IMG/VR virus record: IMGVR_UViG_3300010391_000273
Location: 1-64,000 of that record
Source of the DNA: a virus
Reading direction: 5' to 3' (one strand)
DNA: 64,000 bases
The position numbers and the translations under genes were made by a program. Of the stretch, positions 26,925-33,272 are shown one piece after another (the first letter of the stretch is position 1; each line of letters opens with the position of its first letter). A model generated the notes under the pieces. That model ran no database searches. It was given only the letters and a program-made list of their open reading frames with translations, and was not told the DNA's origin.

Positions 26925-27800
26925 TTATGCCGACTCACAAACGGCCAATCTGCTGCGGTTGTTAACTAGAGCTTGCAAAGCGGAGTATATTTTGAAGACA
27001 AATGCATTCTGACTGGGGATTTCGACAGTGTTGCCCTTGTCTCGGAAGTACTGCTTGGAAACTACGATGTTGTAGTTCTTTGGATTCAGGAAGTAGACAG
27101 GTGTTCCACCATATTGTGAGAATACGTATCTGGCTGTCTTGAACGCTAGGACCTTAAAGCCTGCGTTGGCTTCGTCGGTGTCTGTGAAGCGTTGAAGGGT
27201 CTGAAGTCCTGACTCATAGAGGACGTGTGGTGTCACTCCTGAAATCATGAACTTTGGTTGAAGACTGGCTCCTGAACCTTTAGCTGCCTTATTGAAGGCG
27301 GTTGTGAAGGTTGCTTCGATGTCAGATCCGTCTGCAGCGTATGTATCCGCGTAGTTCTTCCACCATGTTTCGACTGAGCTGTCAATGCCACCGACTGTAC
27401 CCGTACCTGCAGTGGAAACTAGGTCGTTGAGGCCGTTGAGTTCGTCGCCACCGGCTGTCGAAGTGACGAAGATGGACTGCTCGATTAGGTCATCGTGCGA
27501 GTTGATGCCATTTTCGAGAAGTTGCTTGACGAGGGCAATCTTCTGATTTTCCTCTGGGTTCTTAGCATCATCGCCCTTAGTCCATACGACGGGGACTGAG
27601 ATCTGGGCGACGTTGTAAGAGGCAGAGGTGCCAATTTCTGTCTTGACTAGCGAAGCTTCGTCCTGGTCAGAGGCTAGGACCGCTGCATCAGGATTTGCAC
27701 GGTAGTCGAGGGGAGCTTCGATTGTTGGTCCGAGTGCGATATGTTGGATAACGCCTTGACGTTCCATCTCACGAAGGGCTGCGTTTTCAGCCCACTGATT
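26925..27800 (-). CDS. Major capsid protein, exon 2 (main part)
   Basis: The continuous ATG-initiated frame is 280 aa (from 27767), but the frame is open upstream and continues with NQWAENAALRE before that Met, without a start codon. Motifs such as LGPTIEAPLDYRANPDAAVL, WTKGDDAKNPEENQKIALVK, LLENGINSHDDLIEQSIF and GTVGGIDSSVETWWKN match a major capsid protein family of tailed phages. The beginning of the gene lies beyond a group I intron (exon 1 at 28069-28155), so the spliced product is about 320 aa. It forms the phage head; expression depends on splicing. Confidence 0.85.
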   Translation of the reverse strand, partial: NQWAENAALREMERQGVIQHIALGPTIEAPLDYRANPDAAVLASDQDEASLVKTEIGTSASYNVAQISVPVVWTKGDDAKNPEENQKIALVKQLLENGINSHDDLIEQSIFVTSTAGGDELNGLNDLVSTAGTGTVGGIDSSVETWWKNYADTYAADGSDIEATFTTAFNKAAKGSGASLQPKFMISGVTPHVLYESGLQTLQRFTDTDEANAGFKVLAFKTARYVFSQYGGTPVYFLNPKNYNIVVSKQYFRDKGNTVEIPSQNAFVFKIYSALQALVNNRSRLAVCESA

Positions 27801-28068
27801 CTTTATTGTTACAAACGATTTTAATCGTTAGGGTTAGTCGTTTCTGTTCCGCCAACCTCCCTAGGTTTAAGTTTCACTAGGGAACAGACTATTGCATTCT
27901 CCATTAGGAGATCCCTTCGTTTAGTCGTTCACGCTGGATTTTTAATCCTTGCGCCTCGTAACCATTTCAGGCGTCCGAGTCGATTAGAGGGGATTTTCTA
28001 AAAAGTCATTACAACTTTTTAGGGCCATGTATGATACCTAGCAGTCTAATCCAGTGGTTGGATCGTTA
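27801..28068 (-). ncRNA. Small group I intron interrupting the major capsid gene
   Basis: About 268 nt with stop codons, lying between two capsid coding segments. Core elements on the minus strand: a P5-like CGCCT/AGGCG, a P6-like GGATT/AATCC, P7 GACTA/TAGTC, a P8 hairpin TCTCC-TAAT-GGAGA between the P7 strands, and a P9 hairpin CCCTAG/CTAGGG. The order P7-(P8)-P7-P9 is diagnostic. Exon 1 ends in U, and the proposed last intron base is G, as group I splicing requires. Exact ends are uncertain by roughly 15 nt; the internal guide pairing was not resolved. No ORF inside. Confidence 0.8.
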
Positions 28069-28155
28069 AGCCGCCTTACGCATTTCCGCAAGGACTGCTG
28101 GGTAGCTCACCTTTTTAAGTTGGGAAGCCGCGATTTGTTCTATAGAAAGGCTCAT
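28069..28155 (-). CDS. Major capsid protein, exon 1 (29 codons)
   Basis: ATG at 28155 with GGAG nine bases before it. It encodes MSLSIEQIAASQLKKVSYPA then VLAEMRKAA and meets TAA immediately, at the proposed intron start. Joined to NQWAENAALRE of exon 2 this gives a normal capsid N-terminus. Unspliced mRNA would make only this 29-aa peptide. Confidence 0.75.
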
Positions 28156-28169
28156 AATTTAAATCTCCA

Positions 28170-28403
28170 TTAGTGAATAGTTATTGTTTCAATTGTACTA
28201 TCTGCACTTACGGAGGCAGGGACCGATTTACGAGATACCACATTGGTATTACGAGATAGCAGATATTGTTTGGCTGCTTCCAACAGGTCTATGGAGTCGC
28301 CTAACATGCCAATACCTGTATAACATGTTAAGCAGAGTAGGCCACGAACTACTCCAGAAACGTGGCAATGATCAACGTGACTCACTTTTTGTCCACTCCC
28401 CAA
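28170..28403 (-). pseudogene. Truncated endonuclease VII-type HNH next to the intron-containing capsid gene
   Basis: 77 codons from a TTG. Only the second half of the endonuclease VII core is present: VDHCHVSGVVRGLLCLTC followed by the usual LLEAAKQYL helix. The first CxxC zinc half, normally 20-30 residues before VDH, is missing; that DNA now belongs to the end of the upstream membrane-protein gene. It ends 14 bases before the capsid start. Probably a remnant of a homing endonuclease that served the capsid intron; a split protein is an alternative. Confidence 0.7.
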
Positions 28404-29038
28404 TAATAGGAAAGGGCTTGTTGAGCGAACACTTTTTGAAGACTTTTATATACTTTGAAACCAAAATATGTGAGGCCTGCGACGAGGATGACTACGACTC
28501 CTAAACCTATCATGAAGAGGTTAGACCAATTCACAACGGTGCCAAATTTCTCGGCTGTGGTGACTGTCGTCATGAGTTGTCGGGCGATGGCGCCAAGGAT
28601 GATTAGAGCGACTGGGCCTGCAACACCGAAAATGGCTACGTTTTGACGGGTGATGTGTGTTTCAGCCCGATCAAGACGACCATTCTGGGTGATCATGTGG
28701 GCTTCGACGGCTTTAACGGTGGTGTTTATAGAATTTAGTACGATGTCTTGGCCTTTAGTATGGGTTTGAATAAGATCACGAACCATTGATACCGTGGTAC
28801 TCGATTCCATTTGCTGAGCGGTTCGAATTTCTCGAATGTCATCTTGGAGACGTGGGAATTCACTTAAGGCTTTACTTGCTGTATCGGATACTATCTTCGC
28901 TGATTGAGCAGCGGCAGTGTTTAGGGTTTTTACGGCATCGGCAGCAGCAGTAGTGATTGTCGTTGTAGCTATTGCAGAAGCAGCTGCAATTATAGACGCC
29001 GCGTCTTTTTGTCTAGTAGAAGATCTTTCTAAAGCCAT
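28382..29038 (-). CDS. Coiled-coil membrane protein, 218 aa
   Basis: The N-terminal ~110 residues are Ala/Thr-rich helices (DAASIIAAASAIATTTITTA, PRLQDDIREIRTAQQMESST). Two membrane segments follow at about residues 134-155 (VAIFGVAGPVALIILGAI) and 172-195 (LFMIGLGVVVILVAGLTYFG). Such proteins in phage late regions can be holin or spanin-like, or envelope-disturbing. No family assigned. Starts in the CATTTATTGAGTCTTC leader. Confidence 0.65.
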   Translation of the reverse strand: MALERSSTRQKDAASIIAAASAIATTTITTAAADAVKTLNTAAAQSAKIVSDTASKALSEFPRLQDDIREIRTAQQMESSTTVSMVRDLIQTHTKGQDIVLNSINTTVKAVEAHMITQNGRLDRAETHITRQNVAIFGVAGPVALIILGAIARQLMTTVTTAEKFGTVVNWSNLFMIGLGVVVILVAGLTYFGFKVYKSLQKVFAQQALSYYWGVDKK

Positions 29039-29113
29039 TTATTGAGTCTTCGAAATTTTTTAACTCTCACGATCAATCACTATTTATTGAGTCTTCGAAA
29101 TAAATTCTATCAT
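29036..29113 (-). repeat. Duplicated gene-leader repeat (CATTTATTGAGTCTTCGAAAT)
   Basis: Copy 1 at 29036-29058 contains the start of the 218-aa gene. Copy 2 at 29082-29113 leads no gene and lies between two genes. Within a copy, ATTTATT and AAATAAAT pair. The same doubled arrangement occurs at 17.85-17.94 kb. Confidence 0.7.
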
Positions 29114-29126
29114 CTAACGTCGTAGG

Positions 29127-29402
29127 CTAGCCAGACACCACCTGATCAATGGCTTTCAAGGTAACTGAGCCCGGCATGATCGTTGCTGAAACTGGTTGAG
29201 TCGTAATCATTCTAAGAAAGATATTGATTGCTGCTACAACTGCCATACACAGTGGAAGGTATTTGGGCGGGATCACAAAGCTGGTAATCTCGGTTGCTGA
29301 TCCTATGGCTGCGACTAAGGTCAGGAAATTGATCCAGAAAGTCTTCGAGCTAAAAAGCGATGTAGCTAGGACTAGGGTTCTGGAAGTGATGATATCAGAC
29401 AT
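29127..29402 (-). CDS. Holin-like small membrane protein, 91 aa
   Basis: Start taken at ATG 29402 (MSDIITSRTLVLATSLFSSK); an in-frame ATG 33 bases upstream would add a poor N-terminus. Two membrane segments are likely: FWINFLTLVAAIGSATEI and YLPLCMAVVAAINIFLRM. Size, topology and charge suit a class II-type holin that would release the lysozyme. It is far from the lysozyme gene, so the call is tentative. Confidence 0.55.
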   Translation of the reverse strand: MSDIITSRTLVLATSLFSSKTFWINFLTLVAAIGSATEITSFVIPPKYLPLCMAVVAAINIFLRMITTQPVSATIMPGSVTLKAIDQVVSG

Positions 29403-29483
29403 ATCAGAGCCTATGGTCAGATAGGTTAAACACATCAGCCTACTCTATGGGGTCCAACCCCGTAGGGTAGGTTAGAATCGAGT

Positions 29484-29553
29484 TGGATCCCCATGGTGGG
29501 GTTGAACCACCGTCTCCTGACCGGAGCCAGGCACTCTTCTGAGCTAATGGGGA
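29484..29553 (-). tRNA. tRNA gene, shortened D arm, encoded CCA; anticodon uncertain (CCG best reading)
   Basis: On the minus strand the acceptor TCCCCAT pairs with ATGGGGA over 7 bp, followed by T and CCA. The T arm GGTGG-TTCAACC-CCACC is canonical. The D arm is only GCTC-AGAA-GAGT, and the anticodon arm CCTGG...TCAGG encloses CTCCGG, so the anticodon reads as CCG (Arg) if the loop is counted from the T. The total of 70 nt is short. Either a reduced phage tRNA or a decayed gene. Confidence 0.65.
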
Positions 29554-29756
29554 ATAAAAAGGGCCTTTATATTTTATATCCCATAAGGGTAGGGATAATA
29601 GATCGTAGGTTAAGCCAGGTCCGACCCCGTAGGGTAGGAGAAGGGGCCAAGAAAAACCAGCAGGAGGGTGGCTGGGTATGTACCCCTTTAAAATAAGTTT
29701 GAGATGACTAAATATAACTATAGCTATTTCTAATCATCTCAGTAAGTATCTTTAAA

Positions 29757-29786
29757 AGCATAACATGTTTTAAAGGTGATTGTCAA
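29757..29786 (-). promoter_or_regulatory. Sigma70-like promoter upstream of the tRNA and downstream genes
   Basis: Minus-strand TTGACA (29781-29786), 18-bp spacer and TATGCT (29757-29762). The 29554-29840 stretch has no gene. It also contains GAGATGA/TCATCTC and CTTTAAAA/TTTTAAAG inverted repeats, and a copy of the GTCCRACCCCGTAGGGTRG repeat near 29618. Confidence 0.6.
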
Positions 29787-29840
29787 GCTTTATTTTTAAT
29801 CATGTCAGGTGATCAGGCATGATTTGGGATGGCATGAGCC

Positions 29841-30983
29841 TTAGCCTCTTATTCCTGAGCTATCAACACTTTCCTTGATAATCTCAGTTAGAGTGCGGGG
29901 GGTTGTAGAAGTTGAGGCTACTGGTTTGGAGCTGATTCCTGGGTTTAAGGAGGTTGACTTTGGGGCCTTCTTGAGTTCGGCTAGAATTTCAGCCCGGATA
30001 GCCTCTCTATTAACCTTGACTTCACCTGACTTGGTTTCCACTTCCTTCTTGAGTTTGTCTTGCTCGGCTTGGAGCTTTGGCCAAACAATGTGTTGATAGG
30101 CCCGTTCAAGGGAGACCTGTGGGTTTTGTTGAAGAGTTTTGACAATTTCCTCTTCATTTTCGTTGAACTGGGGCCAAGTACGAGCATCTGCTATTTGAGC
30201 TTGAATCTTAGGAAGAGCGGCTTGGGTAGCTTGGAAACTTATGTAGTCCTTTTCTAGGCCCCCGTAACGTTTCTCGACTTCTCCCATGATTTCTTTGCGA
30301 GCCTGGGCTCTATTCCAGGCGTTTAGGGTCTTGAGTCCTTCTAGACTATAAACTGAGGAGCCGTCTGTGAGTTGCTGATCAGGCTGAGGCATCTCGTCTG
30401 AGGTATCGGCTAAAGGAGCCTCAACTGGGTCCGGGTTCTTAAGGTCACTGAAGATCTTTGCGTAGGCTGGAATGGTCGAGAGCATGTCAAGGAATTTTGG
30501 GGCGTCATTCATCATGACGTTTTCAAACTCACTTACTTTTGTCAGGCGCTCTGTGTAGTCCTTAGTGACGGCTTCTAACTCTTGATACTTGGCAACTGGA
30601 ACGTGAGAAGTTTCTAACTCCTTTGTCCAACCAGACTTAGCATCGGTCACGGCTCGTTCGGTGATCTTTTTGACTCGTGAATAGGGGATACGATTCTCAC
30701 GGCCTGAGCTGGATTGGGCTGGGATTCCGAACTTCTTCTCAAAGTCGTCTTGGACGGGCTTAACGGCTCCTGGGGAGGCGACCTCGGAGCTTGTAGCCCC
30801 GACTACTGGGGTCTCTGTTGTTGTGGGTTCTACGACCTCTGTAGGGGATTCTGAGGGAGTCTCAGGGGTTTCATCTACTTCATCAGCATGGGTATCGATA
30901 TCGTCGGTCTCTGGGGTCTCTTCTGGTAGGGCTGCGTCGGAAACTGCATTGGTTATGATCTCGTCGAGGTTATTATTTGACAT
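29841..30983 (-). CDS. Probable capsid scaffolding protein, 380 aa
   Basis: Acidic, Glu/Thr/Pro-rich N-terminus (VSDAALPEETPETDDIDTHA; residues 1-90), long charged helical centre (residues 120-330, with FEKKFGIP and LEKDYISFQATQAAL segments) and a Ser/Thr tail. This acidic-disordered plus helical architecture upstream of the major capsid gene is typical of scaffold proteins of P22-like phages. No protease motif is visible, so cleavage is not implied. Confidence 0.75.
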   Translation of the reverse strand: MSNNNLDEIITNAVSDAALPEETPETDDIDTHADEVDETPETPSESPTEVVEPTTTETPVVGATSSEVASPGAVKPVQDDFEKKFGIPAQSSSGRENRIPYSRVKKITERAVTDAKSGWTKELETSHVPVAKYQELEAVTKDYTERLTKVSEFENVMMNDAPKFLDMLSTIPAYAKIFSDLKNPDPVEAPLADTSDEMPQPDQQLTDGSSVYSLEGLKTLNAWNRAQARKEIMGEVEKRYGGLEKDYISFQATQAALPKIQAQIADARTWPQFNENEEEIVKTLQQNPQVSLERAYQHIVWPKLQAEQDKLKKEVETKSGEVKVNREAIRAEILAELKKAPKSTSLNPGISSKPVASTSTTPRTLTEIIKESVDSSGIRG

Positions 30984-31070
30984 TTTGTGGCTCCTGGTGA
31001 CGCTTGAGGGCGTCTATTTACGATTTGGTTTCGTGGGTTTATCTAAAGGTAAGGCATATTACATTAATCC

Positions 31071-31099
31071 TTGACAATTGCCTCATTATATGTTAATCT
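31071..31099 (+). promoter_or_regulatory. Sigma70-type promoter for the plus-strand HNH gene
   Basis: TTGACA (31071-31076), 17-bp spacer, TAATCT (31094-31099), 52 bases upstream of the HNH start. It faces against the late operon and matches the other TTGACAAT promoters. Confidence 0.75.
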
Positions 31100-31150
31100 T
31101 ATAACTCATTTAGTTTTAATAGATTAACCTATATTGACAAGGAAAAGCTC

Positions 31151-31630
31151 ATGAGAAAAAAGTATTACAAGACAGAAAATCGGAAAGCGTTTTTTGCAGA
31201 GATGGTTGAAAAATTTGGTGATCAATGTATGATTTGTCATCAACATATTCGACACCTTCTTATAGACCATGATCATCAGACAGGTATCATGCGTGGACTT
31301 CTTTGTGTTCAACATAATTTTGGTCTTGGTAATTTTCAAGATAGTCCAGAACTATTAAGAAAAGCTGCTAATTATTTAGAAACGATGAATATTGCCGAGC
31401 TGACCAACGGTGCAAAGAATAATGAGATGTCAGGACCAGTTAGAAAACCTTATCTAACAAATCAAGATATTGATGACATTCTTTTAGATAAACACTACAA
31501 ATCAGATCGCCAACGTGCTAAAGAGCTAACAGTTAGATATAATATTAGTTTTAGTGCTGCCCAATCTAGAGTCTCAAGACGGGGAATGAGGCAATGCACT
31601 GCATCCTATGTAATTGCATCACCCCTTTAG
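31151..31630 (+). CDS. Endonuclease VII-type HNH nuclease on the opposite strand
   Basis: 159 aa. Core CMICHQHIRHLLIDHDHQTG then IMRGLLCVQHNFGLGNF (about residues 26-63), followed by the family LLRKAANYLE helix. The fourth Cys position is replaced (CVQH), which may weaken zinc binding. The C-terminal half (YLTNQDIDDILLDKHYKSDR, NISFSAAQSRVSRRGM) looks like a helix-turn-helix DNA-binding module, as in many homing enzymes. A strand-reversed gene with its own promoter in the late operon marks a mobile insertion. Confidence 0.85.
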   Translation: MRKKYYKTENRKAFFAEMVEKFGDQCMICHQHIRHLLIDHDHQTGIMRGLLCVQHNFGLGNFQDSPELLRKAANYLETMNIAELTNGAKNNEMSGPVRKPYLTNQDIDDILLDKHYKSDRQRAKELTVRYNISFSAAQSRVSRRGMRQCTASYVIASPL

Positions 31631-31707
31631 AATCAACAACTTATAAGGTTTATGCAAAAAATATGCATGTTCAAAAAATTATGCATGGAAGGCATTGATT
31701 CTAAAGG
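31624..31707. repeat. 13-bp inverted repeat CCTTTAGAATCAA around a 58-base loop
   Basis: Perfect arms at 31624-31636 and 31695-31707, overlapping the stop codon of the HNH gene. The loop contains repeated ATGCAT (three times). A related CTTAGAATCAACAAGTT occurs near 39031. It may mark the edge of the mobile insertion or act as a bidirectional terminator. Confidence 0.6.
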
Positions 31708-31775
31708 ACTTAAGATCGTTTTTGACTCAAAGTTCTCCGGGAGTGTGGGAAATTTATGCATTATGCCTACCTTTT

Positions 31776-31820
31776 GGGGAGAGTAGGACTCCCTTTAGGA
31801 GTCCGTCCTACGTCTCCTCC
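31776..31820. terminator. Long GC-rich hairpin at the convergence of the HNH and late genes
   Basis: GGGGAGA-GTAGGACTCC-CTTT-AGGAGTCC-GTCCTAC-GTCTCC forms a strong stem with one offset. It lies between the plus-strand HNH gene and the leftward operon. There is no clear T run, so it may be a structural terminator or processing signal. Apart from this and the inverted repeat, the 31631-31912 stretch holds no gene. Confidence 0.55.
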
Positions 31821-31912
31821 CAGAGAACAAGGCAATTGAGAAAGTATAGGGTTTATCTCCGAGGCATGCATAAAAGTAAACACTATGCCTGATCGTGAGT
31901 ATAGCGGGAGCC

Positions 31913-32239
31913 TTAGTTTATGGTTGTACTTGTGGCCAGCTCTTGCCATACCTTTTGGGCTTGGAGTTGGGCTTCAGGACTAAGCTCGACGACCTCCCTA
32001 ACTCGGTGTTGGATTGAGATTATATGGGCTGTGAAGATGGTGATATCCTCAACTGGAAGAGTTTTATCTAGTTGGATCAGACTAGGCTTGGACGAAAGGT
32101 GTACCAGGATGGCTTTTTCATCGAAGGAGATTGAATCACCTTTTGCTAGATCTATTGTAAGGGGCATTAGAAATCCTGATGTAAATAAGATGTCGTAGTC
32201 ATCCAGGTATCTCTTAATTTCAGGTGTTTGAATAATCAT
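31913..32239 (-). CDS. Conserved-type phage protein, 108 aa, unknown function
   Basis: Mixed α/β sequence (TPEIKRYLDDYDILFTSGFL, VHLSSKPSLIQLDKTLPVED). It has no motif I can assign. It sits in the accessory cluster between portal and scaffold, where phages keep variable small genes. Confidence 0.6.
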   Translation of the reverse strand: MIIQTPEIKRYLDDYDILFTSGFLMPLTIDLAKGDSISFDEKAILVHLSSKPSLIQLDKTLPVEDITIFTAHIISIQHRVREVVELSPEAQLQAQKVWQELATSTTIN

Positions 32240-32248
32240 AGGGTTTCT

Positions 32249-32560
32249 TTAATTAGAGTGTTTACAACCTTGAGTGGGGCTAGTTTGGCTAATTTTGTTA
32301 GCTTCACCACTTGTGAGTATTTGACCAGTTGTGTTGTATTGAAGAGATCCTGGATTATGAAAGAACGGTTGCTGCACCTCACCAGAATACCAAGGATAAG
32401 AATATCCATAGGTATAGTCTGACTTGGTAACCCATTCTTTATGACAACCCTTACAATATACCACGTAACAATGTGAACAATAGCTTACGGCTTCGTGTTT
32501 GCAAACGCATGAATGATCTGTGTGATTATGTTTGGTCATAGGTTCCTCATTTTGGGTCAT
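32249..32560 (-). CDS. Zinc-binding protein, 103 aa
   Basis: CVCKHEAVSYCSHCYVVYCK and a following GCHKEW make a cysteine/histidine cluster (about residues 19-43) able to bind one or two zinc ions. The C-terminal part is Ser/Gln/Asn-rich and probably disordered. Role unknown. Confidence 0.65.
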   Translation of the reverse strand: MTQNEEPMTKHNHTDHSCVCKHEAVSYCSHCYVVYCKGCHKEWVTKSDYTYGYSYPWYSGEVQQPFFHNPGSLQYNTTGQILTSGEANKISQTSPTQGCKHSN

Positions 32561-32966
32561 GCTTGATCGTAGGTGACGTGAGCTGATCCTTTTTGTTTAA
32601 AATTCTTAAGATGGTTTTCGACGGGGTGAACTTGACGATCCTTTTTAATGGAATGGTGACGATACCGCGAGGAGGACTATGAAGGCTACGCTGACGATTC
32701 TTAGGACCACCTTCAAAATAACTGACCGATTTTTTTCTAGGGAGACGTGTATAAACTTCTAAGGTCCCAAAGCCATCTATTTTTATGGATTCACCTTTTT
32801 GTAAGGCCTCAGTCATTGTATTTATGATGATCCGCACGATTTTACGGGCCTTGCCTGTTTTAGGTTTAGAGTGAATGAGACCAAATTCCTCTATAAGATC
32901 AGAGATAGCAACAGCTAAGACCTCACCCCTAATCGTAGGTATGGTGGGAACTTTAGTCGTTTCCAT
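32547..32966 (-). CDS. HU/IHF-like DNA-binding protein
   Basis: The ATG at 32966 is preferred because it overlaps the upstream gene by only 14 bases, giving 139 codons less stop. The body shows the HU/IHF pattern: helix (VLAVAISDLIEEFGL), helix (KARKIVRIIINTMTEALQKG), strand pair (ESIKIDGFGTLEVYTRLPRK) and a C-terminal IPLKRIVKFTPSKTILRIL. HU family proteins bend DNA. A phage-encoded copy could help packaging, replication or gene control. Confidence 0.75.
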   Translation of the reverse strand: METTKVPTIPTIRGEVLAVAISDLIEEFGLIHSKPKTGKARKIVRIIINTMTEALQKGESIKIDGFGTLEVYTRLPRKKSVSYFEGGPKNRQRSLHSPPRGIVTIPLKRIVKFTPSKTILRILNKKDQLTSPTIKHDPK

Positions 32967-33270
32967 GCTTGTCTTCTCGTTTAGCTTGTCGTTCTTCTGA
33001 TAGACGATGGTTGGTTTTGGGGGTGTCGTTGCCTTGGAAATAACCTGTTTCATAGGCAACCCGCTTGATTTCAGACTTAGATCTAAATCTACGAGGACTT
33101 CCGTCAGGCCAGCACAGTCCATGTTTAATCATGGTATCACATTCGTCCCCGATCATGTATGGAGCCTTGTTGATTGAGCCTTTTGTTACTTGGTGGCAAT
33201 CCCAACACCATAACTGATTACCGTGAATAACAATTGAATTAACGTCTTGGTGACAATTTTGACAAGTCAT
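32953..33270 (-). CDS. Zinc-ribbon protein, 105 aa
   Basis: It has CQNCHQDVNS with CWDCHQ (four Cys at about residues 3-24), followed by CDTMIKHGLCWPDGSPRRF and a basic C-terminus rich in Arg/Lys. Probably a nucleic-acid-binding zinc protein. It starts 3 bases past the portal gene stop and overlaps the HU-like gene. Confidence 0.65.
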   Translation of the reverse strand: MTCQNCHQDVNSIVIHGNQLWCWDCHQVTKGSINKAPYMIGDECDTMIKHGLCWPDGSPRRFRSKSEIKRVAYETGYFQGNDTPKTNHRLSEERQAKREDKHGND

Positions 33271-33272
33271 AC

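Noticed and set aside
27768-28169. Frameshifted or defective capsid gene
   Set aside because: Stop codons and group I core pairings between two in-frame, family-like segments point to an intron, not decay.
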